From assembly GCA_035943635.1 (NCBI GenBank), contig DASZBX010000149.1, positions 1-64,000 of the forward strand: a stretch of 64,000 nucleotides of DNA, in the 5' to 3' direction. The stretch is from DASZBX01 sp035943635 (lineage in GTDB: Bacteria > Actinomycetota > Actinomycetes > Streptomycetales > Catenulisporaceae). A program made the position numbers and the translations under genes. Shown here in pieces: positions 1-8,706 of the stretch (position 1 is its first letter; every line of letters starts with the position of its first letter). Under the pieces are notes generated by a model, which made no database searches, was not told the DNA's origin, and was given only the letters and a program-made list of their open reading frames with translations.

Positions 1-92
1 CACCCACCCCGCCTGAGATCCCCACCCAAGCCTGGATCAACGAACCCGCCCCGATCCCACAGAGTCAATAACAACTACTTGTCCCACTTGAC

Positions 93-404
93 TTGACAGG
101 TTCCGCAGCGGTAATTCTGGGCAGTGTGTTGGCGACTCACCTGCGGCTATTGGCGATGCGGCACGATGTCGCGACCGGAGACACAACCGAAGACGGCCCG
201 AACGAACCGGCGGCCGTCCCTCTGGTTCGCGTCAGTGACGCCCTGGCTCGGTATGTGTATACGAAGGACGATCACCGGCGAGTGGTCGGCTGGCTGAAGC
301 TCACCGAGCTGGCAACGCGAGGCGCCTCCGGTCGGTTCGATGTTCCGACGGTAGGGGCGTTTCTCCAGGGGCTGCGGACGCTTCTGGCTGACTATCCGGC
401 GTAG
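93..404 (+). CDS. Small hypothetical protein
   Basis: About 103 residues with no family I recognise. The first 20 residues are hydrophobic (AVILGSVLATHLRLL) and the rest is charged, with an acidic patch (TEDGPNEP) and a C-terminal segment that looks helical. No clear ribosome binding site precedes the TTG at 93; GTG at 126 and ATG at 156 are alternative starts in the same frame, so the N-terminus is uncertain. It lies 55 bp upstream of the XRE-like gene on the same strand and may be co-transcribed with it. Coding status rests on the open frame and on this neighbourhood only. Confidence 0.4.
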   Translation: MTGSAAVILGSVLATHLRLLAMRHDVATGDTTEDGPNEPAAVPLVRVSDALARYVYTKDDHRRVVGWLKLTELATRGASGRFDVPTVGAFLQGLRTLLADYPA

Positions 405-459
405 GAGCCTACTTACCTCGCACCACTTGACCACCTACCAACGGGAGGGAGCGCAATTT

Positions 460-918
460 ATGCAGGATGTGGAAGAGCGAGTACCGGGGGACGGAACACC
501 GACAGTCCGCAGAAAACCGGTCGTGATGTGCATCAATGGCGACCGGCTGCAAGCCATCCGGCTGGACATGGAGGTGTCGCAGGCTGAGTTTGCGCAGCTG
601 GTGCAGAATGCGGGGAAAGAACTGGGACACCCCAACGCCTGTACCAAACGGCTGGTGCAGTCATGGGAGGCGGGAGGGCGGTCGTGCCGGCCGAACTATA
701 GGCGGGCACTGCGACGAGTCACGGGACTTTCGTATGCGCAGTTGTGTGCTGGGGCGAGCGACACGGAGGCAGCTTCCTCTGGCCTTGGTGCTCCTCCCGT
801 TGCCGACTTTGACCGCAATCCTGACTGGGCAACGCTGGCGGTGCTGGATGAGGTGAGTGCGCAGTTGGCGGGGGTTCAGGTGCGGTTGGAGGAGGTGAGG
901 GGGTTGGTGGGGAGGTAG
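460..918 (+). CDS. XRE-like helix-turn-helix DNA-binding protein
   Basis: About 152 residues. Residues roughly 25-75 carry an XRE/Cro-type helix-turn-helix (NGDRLQAIRLDMEVSQAEFA, then a longer loop and KRLVQSWEAG). The loop between the recognition helices is longer than in compact Cro proteins, a layout I associate with actinobacterial regulators. The C-terminus after a short linker is predicted helical (VLDEVSAQLAGVQVRLEEV) and could dimerise. The ATG at 460 is preferred over an upstream TTG at 427 because GGGAGGGA lies at 443-450 with correct spacing. It precedes the kinase/radical SAM gene set by about 100 bp and may regulate it; that role is inferred from position. Confidence 0.7.
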   Translation: MQDVEERVPGDGTPTVRRKPVVMCINGDRLQAIRLDMEVSQAEFAQLVQNAGKELGHPNACTKRLVQSWEAGGRSCRPNYRRALRRVTGLSYAQLCAGASDTEAASSGLGAPPVADFDRNPDWATLAVLDEVSAQLAGVQVRLEEVRGLVGR

Positions 919-1015
919 GAGCGGAACCATCGTCGATCCGGCCCCGCGTGAAAATTACCTCATAGTATTGAGAGACACGGCTCTGATTGGGTAGAAACCT
1001 AAAAAGGGGTGAGTC

Positions 1016-1678
1016 ATGGCTATGAATCTAGAAGCTGGGTTCTTTGTCACACTCGATGGCCCAAGCGGAGTGGGCAAAACAACCGTAAGTAAAATCCTTG
1101 CCGACCTTCTTAAGCAGCAAGGCTATCGGGTCATGCTGACCACCGAGCCTTCTCCGTCACCAATCGGCAACTTGGCGCGGTACGGCACCTATAGCTATCA
1201 CGGACTTGCGCTGTCACTTTTGATCGCCGCTGACCGCTACCACCACGGCGAGACCGTCATTTGGCCTGCACTCGAGCAGGGCGACGTCGTTGTGTGTGAC
1301 CGGTATATTCCGTCGTCGATGGTCTTGGACCAGCTCGACGGTGTAGATCCTGAATATGTTCAGATGCTCTACCAATACTTGCCTCATCCTGACCTCGCGG
1401 TTTTCTTAGCGGCCGACCCCATGGTGTGCCGGGCTCGGGCTGCTGCGCGAGGAAACCACACTCGATTTCAAGAGACGAGTCCCGATGGCAACGAGAACGA
1501 GTTTGCCCTCTACCAAGTTGTTGCACCCAAGCTGGCCGAGCAGGGCTACCCAGTTCATGTCGTAGATATTGGTGAGAGAACCGCGATGGAAGTTGCACTT
1601 GCGATAACGAGTGAGATCGCCTCTCATCGTCGTGTACTAAGTCAGCACAGCTACTCCGATCCCACGGCAGAAGGGTAG
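1016..1678 (+). CDS. Thymidylate-kinase-like P-loop nucleotide kinase
   Basis: 220 residues, close to the usual dTMP kinase length. It has a P-loop GPSGVGKT at residues 15-22, a TEPSPSPIG segment where dTMP kinases have their TREPGG..G motif, LLIAADRYHH for the LLFAADR motif, and CDRYIPSSMVLDQ for the DRYxxSSxAYQ motif. The lid is divergent (AARGNHTRF). The family phosphorylates dTMP to dTDP with ATP. The divergent motifs, the lack of replication neighbours and the accessory setting suggest a paralogue rather than the housekeeping tmk, possibly acting on a modified nucleotide (inference). The ATG follows AAAAAGGGGTGA. The stop is 7 bp before the radical SAM start, so the two are probably translationally coupled. 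Confidence 0.75.
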   Translation: MAMNLEAGFFVTLDGPSGVGKTTVSKILADLLKQQGYRVMLTTEPSPSPIGNLARYGTYSYHGLALSLLIAADRYHHGETVIWPALEQGDVVVCDRYIPSSMVLDQLDGVDPEYVQMLYQYLPHPDLAVFLAADPMVCRARAAARGNHTRFQETSPDGNENEFALYQVVAPKLAEQGYPVHVVDIGERTAMEVALAITSEIASHRRVLSQHSYSDPTAEG

Positions 1679-1685
1679 GAAGATC

Positions 1686-2996
1686 GTGCAAGTTGCGCTG
1701 CTGTATCCCGAGGTCTACGACATGGCCCGCTTCAAGGAAGAGCGCAAGGAGTTTCCGCCCTTCGGCGTGCTCTATCTCGCGGCAGTCATCGAGCAAGCGG
1801 GCCATGACGTGGCCATCGAGCGTGTCACGCCTTCGGCTACCATCCATGACCTGCGCCAGTATGACGCGGTTGGGTTCAGTCTTGCCTCATCTGCCACTTA
1901 CGGATTCATGCGCGATGCTCGATTTGCATCATCCATCAGAGACGACGCGCTCGTCATGGTCGGTGGTGTCCACTGCAACTTCTACCCGGAGTCCAGCCTG
2001 ATCGACTTCGCCGCGCATGTAGCCGCGGACGGCGAGTCGGAGGAGACGATTCTGGCGATCCTTGGCTGCGCTCGATCGCGTGACTTCTCGAAGGTGCCTG
2101 GCGTGTGGTGGCTGGAAGACGGTCAGGTCCGCCGGACCCCACCTCGTCCGCTCATGCGGGACATTGATGACTTGCCGCTACCCGCAAGGCACTTGTTGCC
2201 CCGTGAGGACATCGTCCTTAGCGACCGATTGGCCGGCACAGATCGTCGCATGGCGCATGTCATGTTCAGCCGCGGGTGCCCCTTCCCATGTAGCTTCTGT
2301 GCCGCTGGTCAGACCCGTATCCAGTATCGAAGTGGTCAGAGTGCCCGAGTCGAACTGGAGCATCTGATCGCGGAATACGGCATCGAGGGCTTCGCCATCG
2401 TGGATGACAACTTCATCGTCAACAAGCAGAAGGTGGGCGACATCTGTGACTCCATCGTGGATCTTGGCCTACGGTGGTCGGCTCTGTCGCGGGTTGACAC
2501 AGTAGATGCGCCGTTGCTGGATCGGATGGCTCGGTCAGGCTGTATTGAGGTCAAATATGGTGTGGAGTCAGGAAGTGAGTCCCTGCTCAAGGCTATGCGC
2601 AAAAATACTAAGCGCGATCGGATCAAACAGACGATCCAACAAACAGTCGACGCAGGTATTGCAGCCAAAGTATTCATTATCCATGGCTTCCCCGGCGAGA
2701 CTATGGCTACGACAGCTGAAACGATCAGCTTGCTTGAGGAACTAGGCCCGCTAGTGAGCCGCGCGTCGCTGTTCCGATTCGTGCCGCTACCTGGCACTGA
2801 GGTGTACGCCAACGCTGACCAGCATGGTGTTGGCGGTACGCACCTTCAAGCGGACTGGGATGGTGACTGGTCGAAATTTCACATCCACCACAACGATCGC
2901 CGCTGGTGGGGAACCGATGATCAATGGGCCGAGGTCGAGTCTGCCCATAGTGTGCTTCGATCATTTATTGAAGATCGATGGGGAGCGCAAGGGTGA
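1686..2996 (+). CDS. B12-binding-domain radical SAM protein
   Basis: 436 residues. The N-terminal part (about 1-150) has the Rossmann-like layout of cobalamin-binding radical SAM proteins, with VGGVHCNFYPE near residues 92-102. The radical SAM cluster motif CxxxCxxC is at Cys198, Cys202 and Cys205 (RGCPFPCSFC), followed by IVDDNFIVNK and, later, GVESGSESLL and HGFPGET, all typical of class B/P-methylase-like members. The family uses a 4Fe-4S cluster and S-adenosylmethionine to start radical chemistry, often methylation or ring formation. The substrate is unknown. The GTG start follows GTAGGAAG and lies 7 bp after the kinase-like gene, implying a shared substrate pathway (inference). Confidence 0.85.
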   Translation: MQVALLYPEVYDMARFKEERKEFPPFGVLYLAAVIEQAGHDVAIERVTPSATIHDLRQYDAVGFSLASSATYGFMRDARFASSIRDDALVMVGGVHCNFYPESSLIDFAAHVAADGESEETILAILGCARSRDFSKVPGVWWLEDGQVRRTPPRPLMRDIDDLPLPARHLLPREDIVLSDRLAGTDRRMAHVMFSRGCPFPCSFCAAGQTRIQYRSGQSARVELEHLIAEYGIEGFAIVDDNFIVNKQKVGDICDSIVDLGLRWSALSRVDTVDAPLLDRMARSGCIEVKYGVESGSESLLKAMRKNTKRDRIKQTIQQTVDAGIAAKVFIIHGFPGETMATTAETISLLEELGPLVSRASLFRFVPLPGTEVYANADQHGVGGTHLQADWDGDWSKFHIHHNDRRWWGTDDQWAEVESAHSVLRSFIEDRWGAQG

Positions 2997-3013
2997 AGTT
3001 TTCATTGTTCGCC

Positions 3014-3035
3014 ATAAATCAATACATTGATTTAT
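3014..3035 (+). promoter_or_regulatory. AT-rich perfect palindrome and likely promoter
   Basis: ATAAATCAAT at 3014-3023 is repeated as its reverse complement ATTGATTTAT at 3026-3035 with a 2-bp spacer. It sits in the 53-bp gap between the radical SAM stop and the next ATG. TATGCT (3033-3038) overlaps its right arm and resembles a -10 box only about 12 bp before the ATG at 3050, with no Shine-Dalgarno sequence between. The mRNA could therefore be leaderless and the palindrome a repressor operator. Such an AT-rich block stands out in this genome. The regulator is unknown; the downstream winged-helix protein or the XRE protein are candidates. Confidence 0.55.
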
Positions 3036-3049
3036 GCTAGCATCTGCTC

Positions 3050-4264
3050 ATGCCTCCGGCAAAGCTGCAAACATGTCACTCATTCATTTTGCGTGACAAT
3101 GAATCTCAAGAGCTCTGGAACTGGCTTTTACAGCGTCAGGGTCTTTCCGATGGAACACGACTTGGCTCGGTGGAGACCATCGCCCATGCGGCCCTTGGAC
3201 TCCATTCCGCTCGGTTGCCATCGCCCTACTCGACGCTCGCTGCTCGTAGTAGTGGCCCAGACGTAGCCCTGAGCCTGTTCGACGCCCAGACACGGCGTCG
3301 TGTTATGACGGTGCGCTGTATGCGCAAGACCTTGCACACGCTTCCCCTCGCGATGGCCGCGGCAGCCCATGTTGCAACCATGCACTTCAGGGAGCGGGAT
3401 GCACTGCGGGGGATTGTCAACGCAGGCGAGAAGTTGACTCGCATTGGCAAAGTTACCGATGAGCTCACCAGTCTGCTTGAGACGTCAGGACCCCTGTTTC
3501 ACCGTGATATTGAAGCGAGGCTCGCTCGTAACGGCGTTGCCACGGTGACTGCGCGGCTTGCCATCAAGCTCGCGTGGGAACGTGGCACCATCGCGTATCT
3601 GAATGAGACCAGTGGCTGGAACCGCGAGGTCCGCAAGTTTGCGCTTACGAGCCAAGCGTATCCCGACTTAGATCTCGGTATGTCGCGTGAAGCTGCCACC
3701 ATCAGCCTTATGGATGCCTACTTTGACCGTTACGGGCCGGCCACACTTGGCGATGCGGTGTGGTGGTCTGGACTGTCTCGCGGTGTCATTCAGCGGGCGC
3801 TCACTGACTCTGGACGAGAGGTAGTGGCCCTGCAGACGCCCTGGAGCAGTGATCCTCACTACATGTACCGGCAGCGATTTGAAGAGTTCCTCTCTTCTTC
3901 ACCAGAAGAGCGAAGTACCGACGTGAACTTCTTGGCACACGAAGATGTAGCGCTCAAGGCCTATTTTGACAGCCGTAGCCGCTACATGGGCCAGCTCCCA
4001 GCGCGTAAGGCGTTCAACCAGATCGGCGAAGTACTGCCGACCGTACTTCACCAAGGCCAGGTCATCGGTACTTGGTTGTGGAACGAACGTGACCATCGCG
4101 CTGAGTGCGCCATACTCCCTGGTCGAGCTACAGTCGAAGTGCGGAAGACGGTACGAGCGCGTCTCGCGAGGCTTTCAGGCACACTTCAGCGTGGTTGGAG
4201 CTCGACGAGAGGGGTAACAGGTGCGGGCGTAGGCCATGAGCAGTTGATACTGGCTGATGCTTGA
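3050..4264 (+). CDS. Winged-helix DNA-binding protein (AlkZ/YcaQ-like)
   Basis: 404 residues, the usual size of the HTH_42/AlkZ-YcaQ family, which includes DNA glycosylases that remove bulky or crosslinked bases. Family-like features are ALGLHSARLPSPYSTLAAR near residues 50-68, MRKTLHTLP near 90, repeated winged-helix segments (LLETSGPLFHRDIEARL) and a GTWLWNERD strand near the C-terminus. The catalytic glutamine motif (QxQ or QxD) expected in the first of these is not visible: the aligned residues read GLHSAR. It may be a divergent glycosylase or a non-catalytic DNA-binding protein. It is probably leaderless and transcribed from the AT-rich promoter just upstream. Neighbouring nucleotide enzymes fit a DNA-base-directed role (inference). 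Confidence 0.7.
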   Translation: MPPAKLQTCHSFILRDNESQELWNWLLQRQGLSDGTRLGSVETIAHAALGLHSARLPSPYSTLAARSSGPDVALSLFDAQTRRRVMTVRCMRKTLHTLPLAMAAAAHVATMHFRERDALRGIVNAGEKLTRIGKVTDELTSLLETSGPLFHRDIEARLARNGVATVTARLAIKLAWERGTIAYLNETSGWNREVRKFALTSQAYPDLDLGMSREAATISLMDAYFDRYGPATLGDAVWWSGLSRGVIQRALTDSGREVVALQTPWSSDPHYMYRQRFEEFLSSSPEERSTDVNFLAHEDVALKAYFDSRSRYMGQLPARKAFNQIGEVLPTVLHQGQVIGTWLWNERDHRAECAILPGRATVEVRKTVRARLARLSGTLQRGWSSTRGVTGAGVGHEQLILADA

Positions 4265-4400
4265 TCGCCGAGGACAACGGTGACAGGAGCCAGACGGTTG
4301 CGTCATCAGCGCGCAACGACCGGTTGAGAAGCTTATAACTGATCCGACGCTGGCCTGCTGGCCACGGAACCGACAACAGCACTGGTGTGAGGGTATAGCG

Positions 4401-4718
4401 ATGATTCCTCTTGAGCAGGCAACGGCACTGGATGATGTGCAGGACTATGTAGCCGCGATGGAAGAGGAACGGGGCTTCAGCCAGCGTGATGTGATCTCCC
4501 AGTGCCTGCTCTTAGGCGAAGAGGTGGGCGAGCTCTTCAAGGCTGTTCGCAAGCAGCAAAACATGCGCGTCGATCCGAACTCACTGATCGGTAGTGTCGA
4601 GGAAGAACTTGCTGACGTGCTGATCTATGTCTGCGCCATCGCGAATCGGCTCAGCGTGAACCTTGATGCTGCGCTGCGCAAGAAGGAAGCGATCAACGAG
4701 GGTCGGCAGTGGGTTTAG
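4401..4718 (+). CDS. MazG-like nucleotide pyrophosphohydrolase
   Basis: 105 residues, matching a single-domain MazG-like protein. The metal-binding helices are clear: EEVGELFKAVRK (ExxE type) near residues 36-47 and EEELADVLIYVCAIANRL near 68-85, the latter holding the ExxD motif. The tail KKEAINEGRQW is also typical. The family hydrolyses (d)NTPs to monophosphate and pyrophosphate as a house-cleaning or nucleotide-pool function, and phages also carry it. The ATG follows GAGGG. It closes the rightward gene set and faces the OLD/UvrD operon, separated by about 170 bp in which I see no gene. Confidence 0.85.
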   Translation: MIPLEQATALDDVQDYVAAMEEERGFSQRDVISQCLLLGEEVGELFKAVRKQQNMRVDPNSLIGSVEEELADVLIYVCAIANRLSVNLDAALRKKEAINEGRQWV

Positions 4719-4890
4719 CGAGTTTGGGATTTCTTCAGGCTCGGTTTGTTTGTGTGTGGCAGTAGATGAGTCTTGCGGTTAAGACTCTAGATGATGTTGG
4801 CTAGCCCAGCTCGCCGGTGAGTAGTGCTTTTGTAGCTGCGCCACTGCCTCGGTGCATATAACCTGAGTACCCAAGCCGATGCCTTGACCA

Positions 4891-6828
4891 CTACGATCTG
4901 GTCCCGGCAGCGACATAGTGGATGTCCCAGCCCTGCGCGCTAAGCGTGTCGAGGTAGGGTTCGGCATTCTCGCGCAGAACCGCTAGAGCAAGCAGATGTG
5001 TAGGGCGAGTTACTCCTACGAAGATAAGTTGTGCTGCTTTGCGCACGGTAATAGACGCGGTAGCCACATTCTTGTTAGCTGATATCAGTGCAAGTACCTC
5101 GCGAACATCATGTTTCTTTCCGCTCTGATCGAGGCATTCAAGGATCAGAGTGGCTGAGTGGGTCTCGCCTTTCGCACTGTGGATTGTGCTGGCGTGTGCT
5201 CGTACCGCGTTGCGGTGGTTATCCAGCGGGGTGGGTATTGAACACCCGGGGTCGGCGAAGGGAACGAAGGCAAGATAATCCGGTAGTGTGTTCGCCGACC
5301 AAGCTTCACTGGTGATTTCTCGAAGAATCGCCATCGCTGATTCTACGATCTCATCCCAAGCTGCCTTATCGCTGAGGTCTGCGTTTAGTATGTGTATGAA
5401 CCATTCACGTAGCCTTATTCTTAGGGGTGTATTGGTCTCATCAAGTAAGGTCTTGAGCCGTGTCCTTACGGGATGCCGGCCGTCGATCTTGTATCCGACA
5501 TGACGGAGCATGTCGCACACTGCATCCCAGAGGTACGCTACAGGAGCTGCACCGATCCCGTCTTGGCACCAAAGAGCTTGTGCATATCGGGCGGTCTGTA
5601 TCAGGGTACGGCTAAGAGCTGACGGAATCATCGTCGTAAATTCCGGTACATAGCAGGCCAGCGACTGAGGAAACGTCTGCGTCGAGCCAGGTTGTTTGCG
5701 TGAACCTAAGACACGAATGCGTGATAGGCCGAGAGTTGATTCTGGGACTACTTGCGCCGCGAGCCGCTCGAACGTGGGCACGACTTGATCGACACTGTCG
5801 TGGTCGAATACGAGCAGGGCGGTAACGCCGAGCGGTCCTTCGCCCTGGATGTGCTGGGGACGATGTACGGTCAGTAGATTGGCGACACTTGCAATGCGTG
5901 ATCCGAAGCGGCGACTGATCGGAAGATCCATAGCATCTGTATCGGGAAACGAGCCCGGTCCGTCTGATCCTGCCGCGCCATTTCCGAAGATACGCTGATT
6001 AATATCACCGATGCGCTGCACGACACTGAGGTTTGGCGGGAATACGCTGGAGAGTAAAGCCTCCTGCATCTGACTGGTGTCCTGCATCTCGTCAATCAAA
6101 ACGAATGGGAAGCGCATTCGCGCGGCCTCTAGGATCGATGGATGCTCGTGCAGGTACTGGGTGGCGAGTGCGAACATGTCCTCGTATCGAAAGAACCCCC
6201 GCCTGGCCAGGCTTTCCTTCAACGCGATGAACTGTTTGCCGCTCGCCGTAGTTGGACCGAACGGAAGCGGCCGAGTCGAAACCACCTGGAGCGCCGTGCC
6301 GTCGAAGATGTAATGAGCTTTTCCCAAAAGCGAGGCCGCATCGGAATTCCGCGCGAGTGTATTGCGCAGTGTAAAGAATCGATTGGAGTTCTGAAGGAGC
6401 CAGTGGGCCGCGTCGCTGTAGGGAACGTCATCGAGGCTCTGTACCTCGATACCTTGCGCGCGTAAGTGGGGCAATGCAAAAAACGTATTGACGAAAGTCT
6501 GGATTGTGCCAATGAAATGCGGGTTCCGTAGCAGACGAAACCCTGTTGGTAGCGACGTGATACGCTCGATGATCTGGTCTTTGGCGGTGTTAGTGTGCGA
6601 CAGTACGCACACACCATAAGTCGAAGAGTCCCATGACTCCGCCAGTAAGCAAAGTTTGAGTGCGAGTAAGGACGTCTTCCCAGAGCCGGGCGCGGCCTGA
6701 AGATCCAAAGGCTCGGTACTACGCACGAAAGCCATTTGCTCATCGTGTGAAAGCATCAAGCCCAGGCGGGTCGCGATCTGGCGGACGTGTTCCTCACTTA
6801 TTGCTTGGGGATCAAACGGCAGCATCAT
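4891..6828 (-). CDS. UvrD-type superfamily 1 helicase, Gabija GajB-like
   Basis: 645 residues with the full SF1A motif set: Walker A APGSGKT at 46-52, motif Ia VLSHTNTAKDQI from 75, Walker B LIDEMQDTSQ at 244-253, motif III GDINQRIF near 274, motif IV ISRRFGS near 304, motif V HSAKGETHS at 550-558 and motif VI IFVGVTRPT near 602-610. It lies 3 bp downstream of the OLD-family gene on the same strand, so they form an operon. OLD ATPase/nuclease plus UvrD helicase is the defining pair of Gabija anti-phage systems, where the helicase-like GajB works with GajA. It is longer than the classical roughly 500-residue GajB. Function in defence is inferred from architecture. Confidence 0.88.
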   Translation of the reverse strand: MMLPFDPQAISEEHVRQIATRLGLMLSHDEQMAFVRSTEPLDLQAAPGSGKTSLLALKLCLLAESWDSSTYGVCVLSHTNTAKDQIIERITSLPTGFRLLRNPHFIGTIQTFVNTFFALPHLRAQGIEVQSLDDVPYSDAAHWLLQNSNRFFTLRNTLARNSDAASLLGKAHYIFDGTALQVVSTRPLPFGPTTASGKQFIALKESLARRGFFRYEDMFALATQYLHEHPSILEAARMRFPFVLIDEMQDTSQMQEALLSSVFPPNLSVVQRIGDINQRIFGNGAAGSDGPGSFPDTDAMDLPISRRFGSRIASVANLLTVHRPQHIQGEGPLGVTALLVFDHDSVDQVVPTFERLAAQVVPESTLGLSRIRVLGSRKQPGSTQTFPQSLACYVPEFTTMIPSALSRTLIQTARYAQALWCQDGIGAAPVAYLWDAVCDMLRHVGYKIDGRHPVRTRLKTLLDETNTPLRIRLREWFIHILNADLSDKAAWDEIVESAMAILREITSEAWSANTLPDYLAFVPFADPGCSIPTPLDNHRNAVRAHASTIHSAKGETHSATLILECLDQSGKKHDVREVLALISANKNVATASITVRKAAQLIFVGVTRPTHLLALAVLRENAEPYLDTLSAQGWDIHYVAAGTRS

Positions 6829-6831
6829 CGG

Positions 6832-8706
6832 TCAGACCGGCCCACACACGTATATCAGCGCATCTCGGATATAGGCTGGAAGGTCATCAATGGTTATGCC
6901 GCTGGACGATACGAGTCTCGCAGCGTGTTGCGCAGCGATCGATTTGCTCGCCCTATCCATACGGAGGGGCTCGTAGATGTCAAGTGCCACCTCGGCGAGT
7001 GACCTCCCGTCGGTCCTCCACCGAGCAACTTCCTCGGCAGCCTTCTTCTCAATAACCACAAGCTGCTCGCTGGTGGGCCATCTGGTGCCCGACGCTTTAG
7101 CTGCCCGAACTGCCTGGTGCATCAGTGTGGCAAGCGTCCACGAAGACGCAGCGAGATCGTACTCGAACGTCCAGGCGTCCGAGACGAACGTCTGTACGGC
7201 ACCACCGTCCTCGCTCATCAACTTCGCGACGTGGGCGGCCATGGCCGGGGCGTCCATGTCGCTCGCTAGAGGCAGTTTCTTGCGCATTTCATCTGAAGTG
7301 CCGGCTGGTGCAACATCGCGATCACGCAGGCAGGCTACTTTGATCGGTAGCCTCCGTCCATCAAGGCGCTGGAAGATCCGGCTGTAGCGGAACAGACCTA
7401 CGTGACCGACGTTGACGACACTCACAGCCGCCTTACTGAATGACCAGCCAACGGCGGAAGCTAGGGATGGCAGCAGCAGAGCTTCCGCGTCTCCTTCGAC
7501 GATGACAACGGATCTAGCGAAAAACAAGTTGGCCTTGGTCACGTCTAGGAATCGGCTCAGGAATGCGTAGTCGTCGGCATCGAGTCGCGTTTCAGCCTCT
7601 CCGAGGTGAAACGTCGCTCCACGTGAGACGAGGGTTAGCTGGCTCACTGGCAGCGCCGCGGCAAGGTTGGGGCTATGCGAGGTGACGATGACCTGGACCG
7701 GGGCATCAGAGGAGCCTGCCCGTTCGACCAGTAGCTCCATGACTCTCGCTTGCAGTTGCGGATGTAGATGTGCCTCGGGTTCCTCAATCAGTAGCACCGG
7801 GGCACTGGACATTTTGCTGATCAAGAGCAGTTCCGCTGCCATGAACAGCGCGTTGTTGTAGCCCAGGCCGCGGCGTGTCCATTGTTCTGTAATGGGGTCG
7901 TGGGCGAACTTCAGCTCCAGGCGCTCCAGCGCGCGCTGGAGCGATGCGTCCGTGGCGACTCCGATCGTGCCCTTAAGGTTGTCCTGCCCAATGCTGAACT
8001 TTGTCAAATAGCTGCTATTAATTTCTTTGAGCGCCTGGATGATCGTAGTGTTTTCGCCGATATGGTGCTCAACTCGGCGCAGTAGGCCTACGAGTGTTGT
8101 TGCGGTATCCGAGTCTGGATCGAAGTCATCCTCGGATTCGCTGGCCATGTGCGGATAGTTCGTGAGGATTTGAGAGAGACGAGATCCGCGACCGGCGCGC
8201 AGTTCACCCTCGGCGTCCCGCAGCGGTCGTAGGTAAGTAGCCCGCAGTCGTTCGCGAGCATCACCATCGATAGGTGGTCCGTCGCCATCCTTGCCCGCTC
8301 GCGTGAAGGTCGAGACTCGGCCGGGTCTGAGCGGGTCAAACTGAGCCTTGAGCGTGACATACAAGGCTGGCGGCTCGGACGGCGCAGTTGTGAGCAGTTC
8401 GAGAAATGGGACCTGATCGCGCGCGGAAAGTCCTTCAAACTTGCAAGAAATAGTGAAGGATGTCGCTCGGGTGTCCTTGTCGCAGAAAAAATCATCTTGG
8501 GTGATCCGATAGTGGTCGGATGCCGTGGTTTGTAGGCACAGACGGATAGCGTCGATGATCGCTGTCTTGCCACTATCGTTCTCACCGATGAGCGCGGTAA
8601 GGCCTTTATTGAGGCGCAGATGCAGGGATCGGTCTTCATTGCCGTCATGCCTTGACCCTGGACCATAGATCCGGAAATTCTCAGCGCGAACCTCGGCGAG
8701 GTACAT
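6832..8706 (-). CDS. OLD-family ATP-dependent endonuclease, Gabija GajA-like
   Basis: 624 residues. The N-terminal ABC/SMC-like ATPase has Walker A GENDSGKT at 41-48, a signature-like RRGLGYNNALFMAAELLL near 278-295, Walker B VLLIEEPEAHLHP at 304-316 and an H-loop VTSHSP near 341. A C-terminal TOPRIM domain starts with VIVEGDAEALLLP (Glu404) and includes the acidic LRDRD near 460-464. This is class 2 OLD organisation, in which the nuclease gene neighbours a UvrD helicase. In Gabija, GajA is a sequence-specific DNA nickase inhibited by NTPs. The ATG directly abuts an upstream TAA; a GAGGTGG-type ribosome binding site lies just before it. Likely the first gene of the operon. Confidence 0.9.
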   Translation of the reverse strand: MYLAEVRAENFRIYGPGSRHDGNEDRSLHLRLNKGLTALIGENDSGKTAIIDAIRLCLQTTASDHYRITQDDFFCDKDTRATSFTISCKFEGLSARDQVPFLELLTTAPSEPPALYVTLKAQFDPLRPGRVSTFTRAGKDGDGPPIDGDARERLRATYLRPLRDAEGELRAGRGSRLSQILTNYPHMASESEDDFDPDSDTATTLVGLLRRVEHHIGENTTIIQALKEINSSYLTKFSIGQDNLKGTIGVATDASLQRALERLELKFAHDPITEQWTRRGLGYNNALFMAAELLLISKMSSAPVLLIEEPEAHLHPQLQARVMELLVERAGSSDAPVQVIVTSHSPNLAAALPVSQLTLVSRGATFHLGEAETRLDADDYAFLSRFLDVTKANLFFARSVVIVEGDAEALLLPSLASAVGWSFSKAAVSVVNVGHVGLFRYSRIFQRLDGRRLPIKVACLRDRDVAPAGTSDEMRKKLPLASDMDAPAMAAHVAKLMSEDGGAVQTFVSDAWTFEYDLAASSWTLATLMHQAVRAAKASGTRWPTSEQLVVIEKKAAEEVARWRTDGRSLAEVALDIYEPLRMDRASKSIAAQHAARLVSSSGITIDDLPAYIRDALIYVCGPV

